Assembly: GCA_017745075.1 (NCBI GenBank)
Contig: JAGIAD010000003.1
Coordinates: forward strand, 434,001-498,000
Source of the DNA: Sphingobacteriaceae bacterium
GTDB taxonomy: Bacteria; Bacteroidota; Bacteroidia; Sphingobacteriales; Sphingobacteriaceae
Direction: 5' to 3'
Length of the DNA: 64,000 nucleotides
Shown here piece after piece: positions 34,309 through 43,308 of this stretch. The notes below the pieces were generated by a model. The model was not told the DNA's origin. It saw nothing but the letters and a program-made list of their open reading frames with translations, and ran no database searches. The stretch's first letter is position 1, and the number at the start of each line of letters is the position of its first letter. Made by a program: the position numbers and the translations under genes.

Positions 34309-36603
34309 TTATTTTTTATTGAGCCCCCAAAACCAGTTCTGGTATTCTGTGTAAGGAAAATAAGGCGCCTGCTTTTTTTCAAAGCCGGCCGAAACGAATT
34401 GTATGGTTTCTCCGCTTACCGTTTTTGTCACTTCGATTATTGTTTTTTCGGCTGTTTTTTGAACTTGGTAATCAACCTTTCCACGTTTATTGGAGTGGAT
34501 GGTAAACTTTGGCATATCGGTTGCCAGTGTAAGACCGCCTCCTTTTAAGCTGGTTATTTTTATATTCTGCGTATGGCCATTCTGCCTGTCGGCACTTACT
34601 AAAAATGCCCCTTCGGCAAGCAATTGCTTAAACGATACGTTTTGCCAGTTTGATGGAATTGCCGGGAAAACCCTGATTTTTCCACCCCAGCTCTGCAACA
34701 GCATTTCCTGTATGGAAGTGGCCGCAGCCAAAGGTGTTTCGATAACCGGACCTGATTCGCGGTAAAGGGTATTTACCTGTATAAAACGATCCAACAGTTC
34801 GTTTAACCATTTATAGGCCATATCGCCATTGCCCGTACCGGCATAAATGGAAGCCGCTCCTGTAAAAGAAAAACCTGCCAGTGCATTTTTGTAGGATAGC
34901 CAGTTTTTTAACGATTGGCTGATCAGTGCCCTGTTTTCGGGCTGGTCCCAGTTAATGAGGTTATAGGGATAAATCATCAGCAAGTGCGAATAATGCCTGT
35001 GTGAGCTGTTTAGGGGCACATCTTTACCGATTAAAAACCCACTTTCGCCAACCGGGAATGGAGTAAGATTTTTCAGGACCATTTTCCATTTGCCGGCATC
35101 AGCGTCGTTTAACTGCTGTTCATCGTTTACCTTAATCAGTGTATGCAATGCCCAGCTTAAACTGGCCAAAGTATAATTGGCATCCTCGGCATTTTTATAT
35201 TCGGGCGAGTGCGACATGGGGAAATGATAAATGCCCTGATCGTCTGGCTTAAGCTGGTGGATCAAAAAATTAGCCGATCGCTTTAACAAAGGGTATATTT
35301 TGGTTTTAAGTGTTTGTTTATCGCCACTGTAAGTATAATACTGATAGTAATAATAAAGCAGCCATGTAAGATTGGCGGGTTCAAAAGTACCTTTACTGAT
35401 TTCGGCCTCACTGATGGGACTTACCAGCCCATAAGCAGAGCTTCTGCCAATAGCTGCAGCATCCTTACGCCATTTTTCGGGCACATTGTTAATCAGGTTT
35501 TGCCGGTTGCGGTTTAATGAGCTGAACAGCGATTCGCCTAATTCGAGGTGGTTGGCCGTAAAAATAGGCGAGTAAGTGAGCTGTGCGTTCAAATTCCACC
35601 AGATGGCCGGCCAGGGAGTAGCCGTGGTCCATGGGCCCATTAAATCGGCAACAGGCTTGTCGGCACGGGTTACTGACGCCAGCTTATAGAGTTGTATCCA
35701 GTAAAAATTTTCCATTCGCTTATCGGGTAGAGCAATAAAGCTTTTTTGATAATACTGATGCCACCAGTTGTGGTGCGCAACCAAACTTTGCTTATCATTT
35801 TCGAATTTGCGAAGGTTATATTCAGCTTCCTTGTTTTCGTCGGCAGTCCCCTCTCCATCGTAACCTACACTCACTAAAAGTTGTTGCGACTGGCCATGGT
35901 TTAATATTTTATACGCTGTAGTATAACCGCCGTTGTTAAGCAACGGCTGGTTGCAAAAGGTATAACCGTTTGCCGAACTCATTTTTACCGGCGGGTTTTC
36001 GGGATAATTTACCGGCTTATCAGTTGGGTAACTCTGAAAATACCGTGGACTAATGCTCTTTCCCGGATTCCATTTCCAGTTACCGGCTTGTTCTTTCGCT
36101 GTCGCTTTTATGGCAATACTGATCACATTTTGCGTTGAGGCAACGAAAGCGGTGAAATTTAGTGTGCCCTGTGTGGTAAAAACCGTTCCGCTGGCCGTGG
36201 CATTGTAAATATCGAGTTCCATTTTAGCACCGGTTATCTTACCTGCGGTTTTAAGGGTAAAATAACCAATGGGCAAACGCCCCTGGGTATACAGCTTGCC
36301 AACATCCGGCAGTAGTTTTTCGCGGTGATCTACCACATCTGTACGCCCGATATCAAAACGGATTAAACTGTCATTTTCCTTGTAAATATTGGTACCAAGC
36401 AAGCCATTACCCAAAATAATACCACTATAGTAATCTTTTCCGAGCTGGTCCCATTTTAAATTTTGCCGGGCCATAAATACCGGCCAGTTTACTTCGCCGG
36501 CAGGTACCTGTGCTTTACACCAGCGCGGCGAACACAAAAACAGGAGCAATAGGCTGTAATTAATAATTATTCTGCAATACTTTAACAGGGTGTGATGCTG
36601 CAT
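34309..36603 (-). CDS. GH95-like (alpha-L-fucosidase/alpha-L-galactosidase clan) glycosidase
   Basis: 764 residues with a signal-like segment ending near residue 31. Layout is that of GH95: N-terminal beta-sandwich (about 35-275, with SGIILGNGLLGTNIY), helical (alpha/alpha)6 barrel (about 280-640) and C-terminal beta domain. The barrel has IWWNLNAQLTY with Asn337 and Asn339 matching the paired Asn of GH95, and SSHRHYSHLLMIYPYNLI, a family hallmark. The usual acid region (QEW...D) is altered to GESGFLIGKD, so catalysis may differ from standard fucosidases. It follows the second SusCD pair, beyond a terminator hairpin, and starts the enzyme part of the locus. Confidence 0.82.
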   Translation of the reverse strand: MQHHTLLKYCRIIINYSLLLLFLCSPRWCKAQVPAGEVNWPVFMARQNLKWDQLGKDYYSGIILGNGLLGTNIYKENDSLIRFDIGRTDVVDHREKLLPDVGKLYTQGRLPIGYFTLKTAGKITGAKMELDIYNATASGTVFTTQGTLNFTAFVASTQNVISIAIKATAKEQAGNWKWNPGKSISPRYFQSYPTDKPVNYPENPPVKMSSANGYTFCNQPLLNNGGYTTAYKILNHGQSQQLLVSVGYDGEGTADENKEAEYNLRKFENDKQSLVAHHNWWHQYYQKSFIALPDKRMENFYWIQLYKLASVTRADKPVADLMGPWTTATPWPAIWWNLNAQLTYSPIFTANHLELGESLFSSLNRNRQNLINNVPEKWRKDAAAIGRSSAYGLVSPISEAEISKGTFEPANLTWLLYYYYQYYTYSGDKQTLKTKIYPLLKRSANFLIHQLKPDDQGIYHFPMSHSPEYKNAEDANYTLASLSWALHTLIKVNDEQQLNDADAGKWKMVLKNLTPFPVGESGFLIGKDVPLNSSHRHYSHLLMIYPYNLINWDQPENRALISQSLKNWLSYKNALAGFSFTGAASIYAGTGNGDMAYKWLNELLDRFIQVNTLYRESGPVIETPLAAATSIQEMLLQSWGGKIRVFPAIPSNWQNVSFKQLLAEGAFLVSADRQNGHTQNIKITSLKGGGLTLATDMPKFTIHSNKRGKVDYQVQKTAEKTIIEVTKTVSGETIQFVSAGFEKKQAPYFPYTEYQNWFWGLNKK

Positions 36604-36635
36604 TTGTTTAACTATTTAATTGGATGAGGGTGTCG

Positions 36636-36665
36636 AAAAAAGCCACCAAGCCCAGGCAAGGTGGC
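36636..36665 (-). terminator. Rho-independent terminator between SusCD pairs and enzyme genes
   Basis: On the minus strand GCCACC (36665-36660), a 12-base loop, GGTGGC (36647-36642) and TTTTTT (36641-36636). It lies in the 119-base gap after susD and before the GH95-like gene, and would reduce transcription of the enzymes relative to the SusCD genes. Confidence 0.75.
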
Positions 36666-36722
36666 CTAACCAACTCAAACTAACCAAATTTAACCGGAAA
36701 AACCGGGTAATCCTTTATTTTT

Positions 36723-38453
36723 TTACCAGCCTGCATTCTGTACCAGGGCTATGTTTTTAGCAATTTCAGAAGCCAAAATCGGATAAAGACCATAATGGGG
36801 AGGGAAATGATGTTCACGTACATCTACATATTCATAGTTATACACATTACCGGTTTTAGTAATTTTAACACCTCTAATTGGTTTCTCAAAATCAACTGCA
36901 GCAGTTTTCCATCTTCTGGCATCCCACATGCGGTGCTCTTCCATAAATAACTCCACACCGCGCTCTGTTTGAATCAGCAAACGCATTTCATCTTGTGTAG
37001 CATTGGCTTTAATACCATAATTTCCATCTGCACCTGGCTTAATACCTGCACGATCTCTGATTTTTCTTAACGCATCGTAAACCTCCGCTGTAGGGCCGCT
37101 ATATTCGTTCAATGCTTCAGCATAATTCAATAAAATTTCGGCATACCTGATCAGACCCCAACATCTTTCACCATTACCAGTTGAGTTTTCCAATAAATAT
37201 TTACGTGGAAAATATCCTGAATTAAAGGCCAGCGGACCACTCACAGCATCGGTAGTACCCGAACCTACATAAGTGTATACAGGAGCATTGTTGTTGCCAC
37301 TTAATATCCATGGGGCACCATTATAAATTACCGAATTGGCAAAACGCGGATCACGGTTAACGTAAGGATTAGCCGGATCATAACCTGAATCTGCTTCTGT
37401 TATGGCTTTTCCATTGGCCATCGGAAACCTATCAACCATTTGCTGGCTTACGGTAAAGGCATAACCACCAGATCTGCTTTGTGGCAGTAAAAAGCTTTCG
37501 AACTCCCGCTGCGCACCACGCATGGCAGCAAAGAGATACTCACTGTTTACGCGCATCTGGAATACTTTGTAAAAACCGTATCCCGGCCTGTTGGTTGGGC
37601 CGTTATCTACATAAAGGGAGTAATTTCCAGTATTGATGATATCCAATGCGGCATCGGCTGCTTTTTTCCAGCGTTCTTTATCGTAGCTGGCATAGCCGGT
37701 TAAATCATGTACCTCGCCCGAGGTGGCATACTGCCCGCCGTTAAACAACGGACTGGCAGCATACAACAATACGCGCGATTTTAAGCCCATGCAGGCGCCC
37801 TGGGTAATACGACCGTAATTTTGTGGTAGAATAGTTACACTGGTTGGCAAATCGGCCTTAGCTGCATCGCACTCCGCAACAATGTAGTTTACACATTCCT
37901 GATAGGTTGATCTTTTAAGTGTAAAATCTTCCGTAATATCATACACTTTATCGCCCAATAATGGTACGCCGCCAAAAGCCCTGATCAGCAAGAAGTAATA
38001 CCAGGCACGTAAAAAACGGGCTTCGGCAATCATGCCTTTTTTAGTTGCTGCAGTTAGCGGTGCATTACCTATATTTTTTAAAAGTACGTTTACCCTTCTG
38101 ATATTTTGATAAGGAACCGACCACATACCTGTAAAATCACTATTGGTAGAACTTTTGGAAATTAAACCAAAAGCAATAACTACACCGGAGTTCTGCGTAC
38201 CGTTGTAGCGTCCTGTAACGGCTTCGTCGGCTGCGCCTGCGTGGCCGCCGGCATCGAGATACTGGATATCGTATTGAAAACCTACCTGCTGATAAATACG
38301 GGTTAAAAAAGCCTGCGTATTAATGCTATCTGCAAAAGTAGTTTCTTCATTTAAAATAGTGGTTGAACTTTCATCTAACAACCCTCCTTTTTTGCAGGAA
38401 TAGCTAAAGAATATAATAACAAATAAAGCTATAATTGAAATTTTCTCTTTCAT
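36723..38453 (-). CDS. SusD/RagB-family surface lipoprotein (second pair of the uronate locus)
   Basis: 576 residues from the ATG at 38453; the lipobox FFSYSC puts the lipid Cys at about 20. SusD landmarks: EARFLRAWYYFLLIRAFGGVPL (about 148-170), a TPR-type KSRVLLYAASPLFNGG block, RYAEILLNYAEALNEYSG and ERGVELFMEEHRMWDARRWK, ending in ...NAGW. It caps the SusC encoded 11 bases upstream. The AEALNE and ASPLF variants are those of glycan-type SusD proteins. It is the last gene before the terminator. Confidence 0.95.
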   Translation of the reverse strand: MKEKISIIALFVIIFFSYSCKKGGLLDESSTTILNEETTFADSINTQAFLTRIYQQVGFQYDIQYLDAGGHAGAADEAVTGRYNGTQNSGVVIAFGLISKSSTNSDFTGMWSVPYQNIRRVNVLLKNIGNAPLTAATKKGMIAEARFLRAWYYFLLIRAFGGVPLLGDKVYDITEDFTLKRSTYQECVNYIVAECDAAKADLPTSVTILPQNYGRITQGACMGLKSRVLLYAASPLFNGGQYATSGEVHDLTGYASYDKERWKKAADAALDIINTGNYSLYVDNGPTNRPGYGFYKVFQMRVNSEYLFAAMRGAQREFESFLLPQSRSGGYAFTVSQQMVDRFPMANGKAITEADSGYDPANPYVNRDPRFANSVIYNGAPWILSGNNNAPVYTYVGSGTTDAVSGPLAFNSGYFPRKYLLENSTGNGERCWGLIRYAEILLNYAEALNEYSGPTAEVYDALRKIRDRAGIKPGADGNYGIKANATQDEMRLLIQTERGVELFMEEHRMWDARRWKTAAVDFEKPIRGVKITKTGNVYNYEYVDVREHHFPPHYGLYPILASEIAKNIALVQNAGW

Positions 38454-38464
38454 GATCATTTTAA

Positions 38465-41400
38465 TTAAAATGTAACATTTAAACCCAGGTTATAAATGCG
38501 TTGGGTAGGGTATACACTGATTACCGTGGTGGTACTGTTTCCATTTTCAGGGTCAACCTGGTACAGATCAGTTACGTTGGTCCAGGTAAGCAGGTTATTC
38601 CCATTAGCATACAACCTAATGCCTGATACATGTAGTTTTTTAGCAACAGCGCTCGGGAACAGATAGCTAATTTCGGCCGTTTTTAAGCGAACATAGTAAT
38701 TATCCCTGGTCCAGAAATCTGAAAAATTATTGGTGGCATTTGGATAATTAGTTAATGCATTGCCTCCCAAACGTGGGAAGGTTGCCGTAGCAGCTGTTTC
38801 CGGCGTCCATCGATTCAAGTGTATCGGTTGATAATTAGAGTTTCCGGGAACGATAGTTTCTGAGTGGAAACGGGTACTGTAACCGTACGATCCCTGAAAG
38901 AAAACGTTCAGATAAAAGTTTTTATAACTGAAATTAAAGTTTGCGCCATAGGTGGTATTAGGCAGATTAGGCTTTCCGATTACGCCTTTATCGCTGTCGT
39001 CTATAATGCCATCACCGTTTAAATCCTGGTATTTCATATCGCCAGGTCCTACTGCTGTAGTTGGTTTTGCCACTTTCGGATCAGCAATTTCTGCAGCCGT
39101 ATAGAAACCTAAGAAATGCCAGCCAAAATACTGACCAATGGGATTGCCTGTTGCAGCAAGCCAAGGATAAGCAGGTTGTGCTTCATCCTGGTAAAGGATT
39201 TTATTTTTGGCGTAAGAGAAAGTAAGGCGTACACCTGCGGTAAAATTGTTTATTTTTTCATTATAGCTCAGTTCACCATCAAAACCTCTGTTGTTCACCT
39301 TACCTAAATTTACCTTCGGCAGTCCAATTCCGATGGTTGAAGGAACACTTAATCTGGTGGTCAAAATGTCAAACCTGTCATTATTAAAATAATCGGCAGT
39401 AATTTTCAGCTTACCTTTAAACATATTTAAATCGAAACCGATATCGAGCTTTTTTTCTTTTTCCCAGGTTACATCTAAATTACCCAAATTACCCTCTGTA
39501 ATCCCGCTATAAGGTGTAGAAGATGTACCAAAATTATAAGCACCGGTGGCTACAGTATAAAACTGTATATATTTTTTAGCCCCGCCAATATCGTCTGATC
39601 CAACCAAACCATAAGAAGCCCTGATTTTAAAAAGGTCTACAAATTTGATATTATCTGAAAAGAATTTCTCTTCAGAAATATTCCAGCCTACGGATCCCGC
39701 AGGGAACCAACCCCTGGTTTTTTTCCCAGTAAAACGATCGGTACCATTGTAGGCCGCGTTAAACTCAACCAGGTACTTGTTCTTATAATCGTAGCCTCCC
39801 CTCATCGTTATACCATAAACTACTGTAGGCACACCTGGCCCCTGATTGGTATCATCAACCGTGGTAGAATTGATTACCCGGTTATCATTATACAATGCCA
39901 AACCATACACCCGGTGATTACCAAAATTACGATCGTAATTTAGAGACGACTGAGAATTTATTGTTCTGAAAATACTGGAGTTGCTATAACCCGCAGTAAA
40001 TGGTGGTGTACGGTACTGATTAGCATTTAAAGGCAGATAAACTCCCGTTGCCGAGTTGTACAAGTAATACGGTAATGTTGTTCTGCTGGCGCTCACGCTG
40101 TAACTTTGTGCACTGGCATACGATAGCAATACCTTGGCGGTTAAACCTGGTGTAATGAAATCGAGTTTCTGACTTGCGCTCGAAACAATGTTTAAATCGT
40201 TATCGAAAGTTCGCGAGTAACCCGATTCTGCTAAACGACCAATAATACTAGTATTGGCATTGGTAAGTAAAGGATTATAAGGATATGACCCATTTGGATT
40301 GGTAACCGGGAAAGCCCATGGTGGTAAATACCCTCCGCTGTAAATCTCACCCACAATACCGTTTCCGTTGGCATAATAAGCATTGCCCTGCTGCGAATTG
40401 TAAGGCTGGTTGGTTTCGCCAAAGCGACCTGTCAAATCTAAACGGACACTCAGCGTTTTAGTGGCCTGGATATCGAGATTGGACCTGAAATTATAACGTT
40501 TGTAATAGTAATTGCTATTTACGCCATTATCGGAACTAAAATCGCGAACGTTACCATTTTGCCACAAATAGCCAGCAGAAACAAAATATTTCACACTTTC
40601 CGTACCGCCTTGAAAATCGAGGTTCTGGCGGGTAATTAAAGCGCCGGGTTTAAAAATGGTTTTCCACCAGTTGATATCAGGATGGCCATAAGGATCGGTA
40701 TGATCACGGTAGGCAGCCAGGTCGGCATCACTTGCATAAAGTTTGTTGTTAATATCTCCTGAATTTCTAAGCGCTTCGTTGTTTAGTAATTTTGCTTCAT
40801 ACGAATTCAGGAACTCCGGTGTATTCACATCCATCTGGTAACCAGCTTCTGATTTTAAATTGATACGTGGTTTACCGGCAAATCCCCTTTTGGTGGTAAT
40901 TACCAATACACCATTGGCACCTTTAATACCATAAACGGCAGTGGTAGAAGCATCTTTTAAAATGGTAACCGTTTCAACCTCGTTAGGGTCGATATCTGAA
41001 ACCTGGTTATAATCATATTCCACGTCATCCACAATAATCAAAGGAGAGGCACTACCAGCATAAGTACTTACTCCACGGATAAAGAAAGCAGCACCATCAG
41101 CACCAGGCTGACCGCTTCTTTGCTGAGAGGTAAAGCCCGGCAGCCTACCCGCAAGCGTATTCTGGATACTTGCACTAGGGTTTTGTTTAATCTCGGTTGC
41201 AGAAATAGAGCTGATGGCACCAGTATTGGTAATCTTTTTCTGTTTACCAAAACCAACTACTAAAACTTCATCAAGTCCTTTAGTATCGTTTTTTAATTTA
41301 ATAGTGACAACTGTTTTCCCATTTACATTAATTTCCTGCGTTAAATAGCCAATAGATTTAACAATCAGGGTTTTGCTTCCTCCTTTTAAGGTAAGCTGAA

Positions 41401-41575
41401 ATTTACCTTCAGCATCGGTTATGGTACCGTTATTGGTAAGTCCCTTTTCAACAACAGTAGCTCCGGGAATAATACCGGAATCGTCGGCTACGGTGCCCTT
41501 AATAACCGTTTGCGCTAACGAAACCGCAGGTATAAGGGTAAAAAGGATTAATAATTTATATAATATTTTTTGCAT
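38465..41575 (-). CDS. SusC/RagA-family TonB-dependent transporter (second pair of the uronate locus)
   Basis: 1036 residues. Signal peptide (about 1-21, ending SLAQ), CarboxypepD_reg-like domain (about 23-100, GTVADDSGIIPGATVV), TonB box LDEVLVVGFGKQ (about 101-112), plug with PLIIVDDVEYDYNQ and VETVTILKDASTTAVYGIKGANGVLVITTK, then a barrel ending in NLGLNVTF. It pairs with the SusD downstream and imports oligosaccharides produced at the surface. It follows the first SusD by 42 bases, so both pairs seem to be on one transcript from the promoter at about 46.4 kb. Confidence 0.95.
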   Translation of the reverse strand: MQKILYKLLILFTLIPAVSLAQTVIKGTVADDSGIIPGATVVEKGLTNNGTITDAEGKFQLTLKGGSKTLIVKSIGYLTQEINVNGKTVVTIKLKNDTKGLDEVLVVGFGKQKKITNTGAISSISATEIKQNPSASIQNTLAGRLPGFTSQQRSGQPGADGAAFFIRGVSTYAGSASPLIIVDDVEYDYNQVSDIDPNEVETVTILKDASTTAVYGIKGANGVLVITTKRGFAGKPRINLKSEAGYQMDVNTPEFLNSYEAKLLNNEALRNSGDINNKLYASDADLAAYRDHTDPYGHPDINWWKTIFKPGALITRQNLDFQGGTESVKYFVSAGYLWQNGNVRDFSSDNGVNSNYYYKRYNFRSNLDIQATKTLSVRLDLTGRFGETNQPYNSQQGNAYYANGNGIVGEIYSGGYLPPWAFPVTNPNGSYPYNPLLTNANTSIIGRLAESGYSRTFDNDLNIVSSASQKLDFITPGLTAKVLLSYASAQSYSVSASRTTLPYYLYNSATGVYLPLNANQYRTPPFTAGYSNSSIFRTINSQSSLNYDRNFGNHRVYGLALYNDNRVINSTTVDDTNQGPGVPTVVYGITMRGGYDYKNKYLVEFNAAYNGTDRFTGKKTRGWFPAGSVGWNISEEKFFSDNIKFVDLFKIRASYGLVGSDDIGGAKKYIQFYTVATGAYNFGTSSTPYSGITEGNLGNLDVTWEKEKKLDIGFDLNMFKGKLKITADYFNNDRFDILTTRLSVPSTIGIGLPKVNLGKVNNRGFDGELSYNEKINNFTAGVRLTFSYAKNKILYQDEAQPAYPWLAATGNPIGQYFGWHFLGFYTAAEIADPKVAKPTTAVGPGDMKYQDLNGDGIIDDSDKGVIGKPNLPNTTYGANFNFSYKNFYLNVFFQGSYGYSTRFHSETIVPGNSNYQPIHLNRWTPETAATATFPRLGGNALTNYPNATNNFSDFWTRDNYYVRLKTAEISYLFPSAVAKKLHVSGIRLYANGNNLLTWTNVTDLYQVDPENGNSTTTVISVYPTQRIYNLGLNVTF

Positions 41576-41617
41576 AACATGTCTGGTTACGATTTAACAA
41601 TTTTTAGCAATCTCCAA

Positions 41618-43297
41618 TTACCAGCCTGGGTTCTGTTTTAAATTCCTGTTTTTATTTACTTCGCTTGCAGCTATTGGATAGAGGTACATTTTACTTGCAT
41701 CGAAGGTTACATTAAGTGCATTGTACCGGGTATAAGAAAAGCTGCCATCGGCATTTTTAATAATCTGCATGCCGTGTAAGGTTCCATTCAATACGGTTTG
41801 GGCAATTTTCCAGCGGCGGATATCCCAGAAACGCTGTTCTTCAAAAGCCATTTCTACCCTGCGTTCATGCCTGATGGCTTCCCGCATCTCTGCCTGTGTC
41901 ATGCTGGTTTTTAAGCCATGCTGGTAGCCTGCCGTGGTACCCACCGGAATGCCCGCCCTTAAGCGTAATGCTTTTAACTGGTTAAAAGCTTCCGTACGGT
42001 TTACGGCATTATCTGCTGCTTCGTTCATGGCTTCGGCATAGTTGAGCAGAATTTCAGCATACCTGAAAATCGGGAAGTTATGCGTTTGGTTGCTATACAC
42101 GCTTGCCGTTACGAAAGTTTCGTTCATAAATTTGCGCATGTAGTAACCGGTACGCGTTTGTACGTTTACGGTACTGCCGGGTTTATCCAAACCGCCATCA
42201 TAAGTTTGAACCAAGCGGTTTAACCAACGCGCATTGTTATGGATAATGGTGAGGGTAAAACGCGGATCACGCCCCGCGTAAGGATCTGCAGGGTTATAAC
42301 CAGATGCCGGATCGGTGATGGCCCGGCCATTGCTCATATCAAAGGCATCAACCAGCTCTTGTGTAGGGCTTGTATAGCCTGAACCTGATGCATTAGTAGC
42401 AGTATAGCCAATTGGTGCATTTCTGGTTTCTACATCGAAGTTTACCGCCCGCTGGTAAGCTAAAATGATTTCGCTGTTTTTGCGGGTATTAAACACCGTA
42501 GTATAGGCCGATGCCAATGAGAATACATTCAGGTTCATTACGTCTTTAGCAGCCTGTGCAGCAGTAGCCCATCTGGACAAATCGTTAGTAGGGTTATTTA
42601 CCGGACTGGCATCGTAAAGGAGTATCCTGGCTTTCAGTGCCAATGCAACACCTTGCGTAACACGGCCATAATCTTCGTCTGAAAGTGTATTATCTGGTCG
42701 TGCAATGGTTTTTAAAGCGTCGCACTCATCTACCACATATTTAAGGCACTCGGCATAAGTATTTCTCGATAACTGAATATCATCATCAATGCCCAATACC
42801 CGATCGCCAATGAGCGGAACACCGCCAAAGCGTTTAATCAGTTCAAAATACGCAATAGCACGCAGTATCCTGGCTTCAGCTTTCAGATACACTTTTAAAC
42901 CTTTCTGGTTTAAGGGCACCACATCAATATTGGCCAGGAATATATTGGCTTTGCGGATGGTTTTGTAATTGTTATCCCAAGAGTTATCGACAGGTGTAAC
43001 CGCCGAAATCCGGCCATTTACAAAATATTCAATCGTGCTAGATGGCGATGAGCTGATGGCATCATCAGATGCAGCATCTAAAACATCGTTACCAATACGG
43101 TTATAGCCATTGGGCAGGTACGAATAAATATCGGCCAGAAAGGCTTTTGCCTGTACGCCCAGCGAATCGGTTCTATCAAAAATGTAACTGATATCCTGTG
43201 TAATGGGCTCAGTTTCATATAAAGGTTTTTTACAAGCCGAAAAACCAACAATCAGGATGGCCAATATGCCAACTATTTCTTTTATCTTAATGTTCAT
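41618..43297 (-). CDS. SusD/RagB-family surface lipoprotein (first pair of the uronate locus)
   Basis: 559 residues from the ATG at 43297; the signal MNIKIKEIVGILAILIVGFSAC ends in a lipobox. An ATG at 43309 would overlap the SusC stop by one base. SusD blocks: EARILRAIAYFELIKRFGGVPLIGD, ALKARILLYDASPVNNP, RYAEILLNYAEAMNEAAD, RHERRVEMAFEEQRFWDIRRWK and the NPGW end. The protein is close in layout to the second SusD (36723-38453), which suggests the tandem pairs arose by duplication or bind related parts of one glycan. Confidence 0.95.
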   Translation of the reverse strand: MNIKIKEIVGILAILIVGFSACKKPLYETEPITQDISYIFDRTDSLGVQAKAFLADIYSYLPNGYNRIGNDVLDAASDDAISSSPSSTIEYFVNGRISAVTPVDNSWDNNYKTIRKANIFLANIDVVPLNQKGLKVYLKAEARILRAIAYFELIKRFGGVPLIGDRVLGIDDDIQLSRNTYAECLKYVVDECDALKTIARPDNTLSDEDYGRVTQGVALALKARILLYDASPVNNPTNDLSRWATAAQAAKDVMNLNVFSLASAYTTVFNTRKNSEIILAYQRAVNFDVETRNAPIGYTATNASGSGYTSPTQELVDAFDMSNGRAITDPASGYNPADPYAGRDPRFTLTIIHNNARWLNRLVQTYDGGLDKPGSTVNVQTRTGYYMRKFMNETFVTASVYSNQTHNFPIFRYAEILLNYAEAMNEAADNAVNRTEAFNQLKALRLRAGIPVGTTAGYQHGLKTSMTQAEMREAIRHERRVEMAFEEQRFWDIRRWKIAQTVLNGTLHGMQIIKNADGSFSYTRYNALNVTFDASKMYLYPIAASEVNKNRNLKQNPGW

Positions 43298-43308
43298 ATC
43301 AACCAGCA

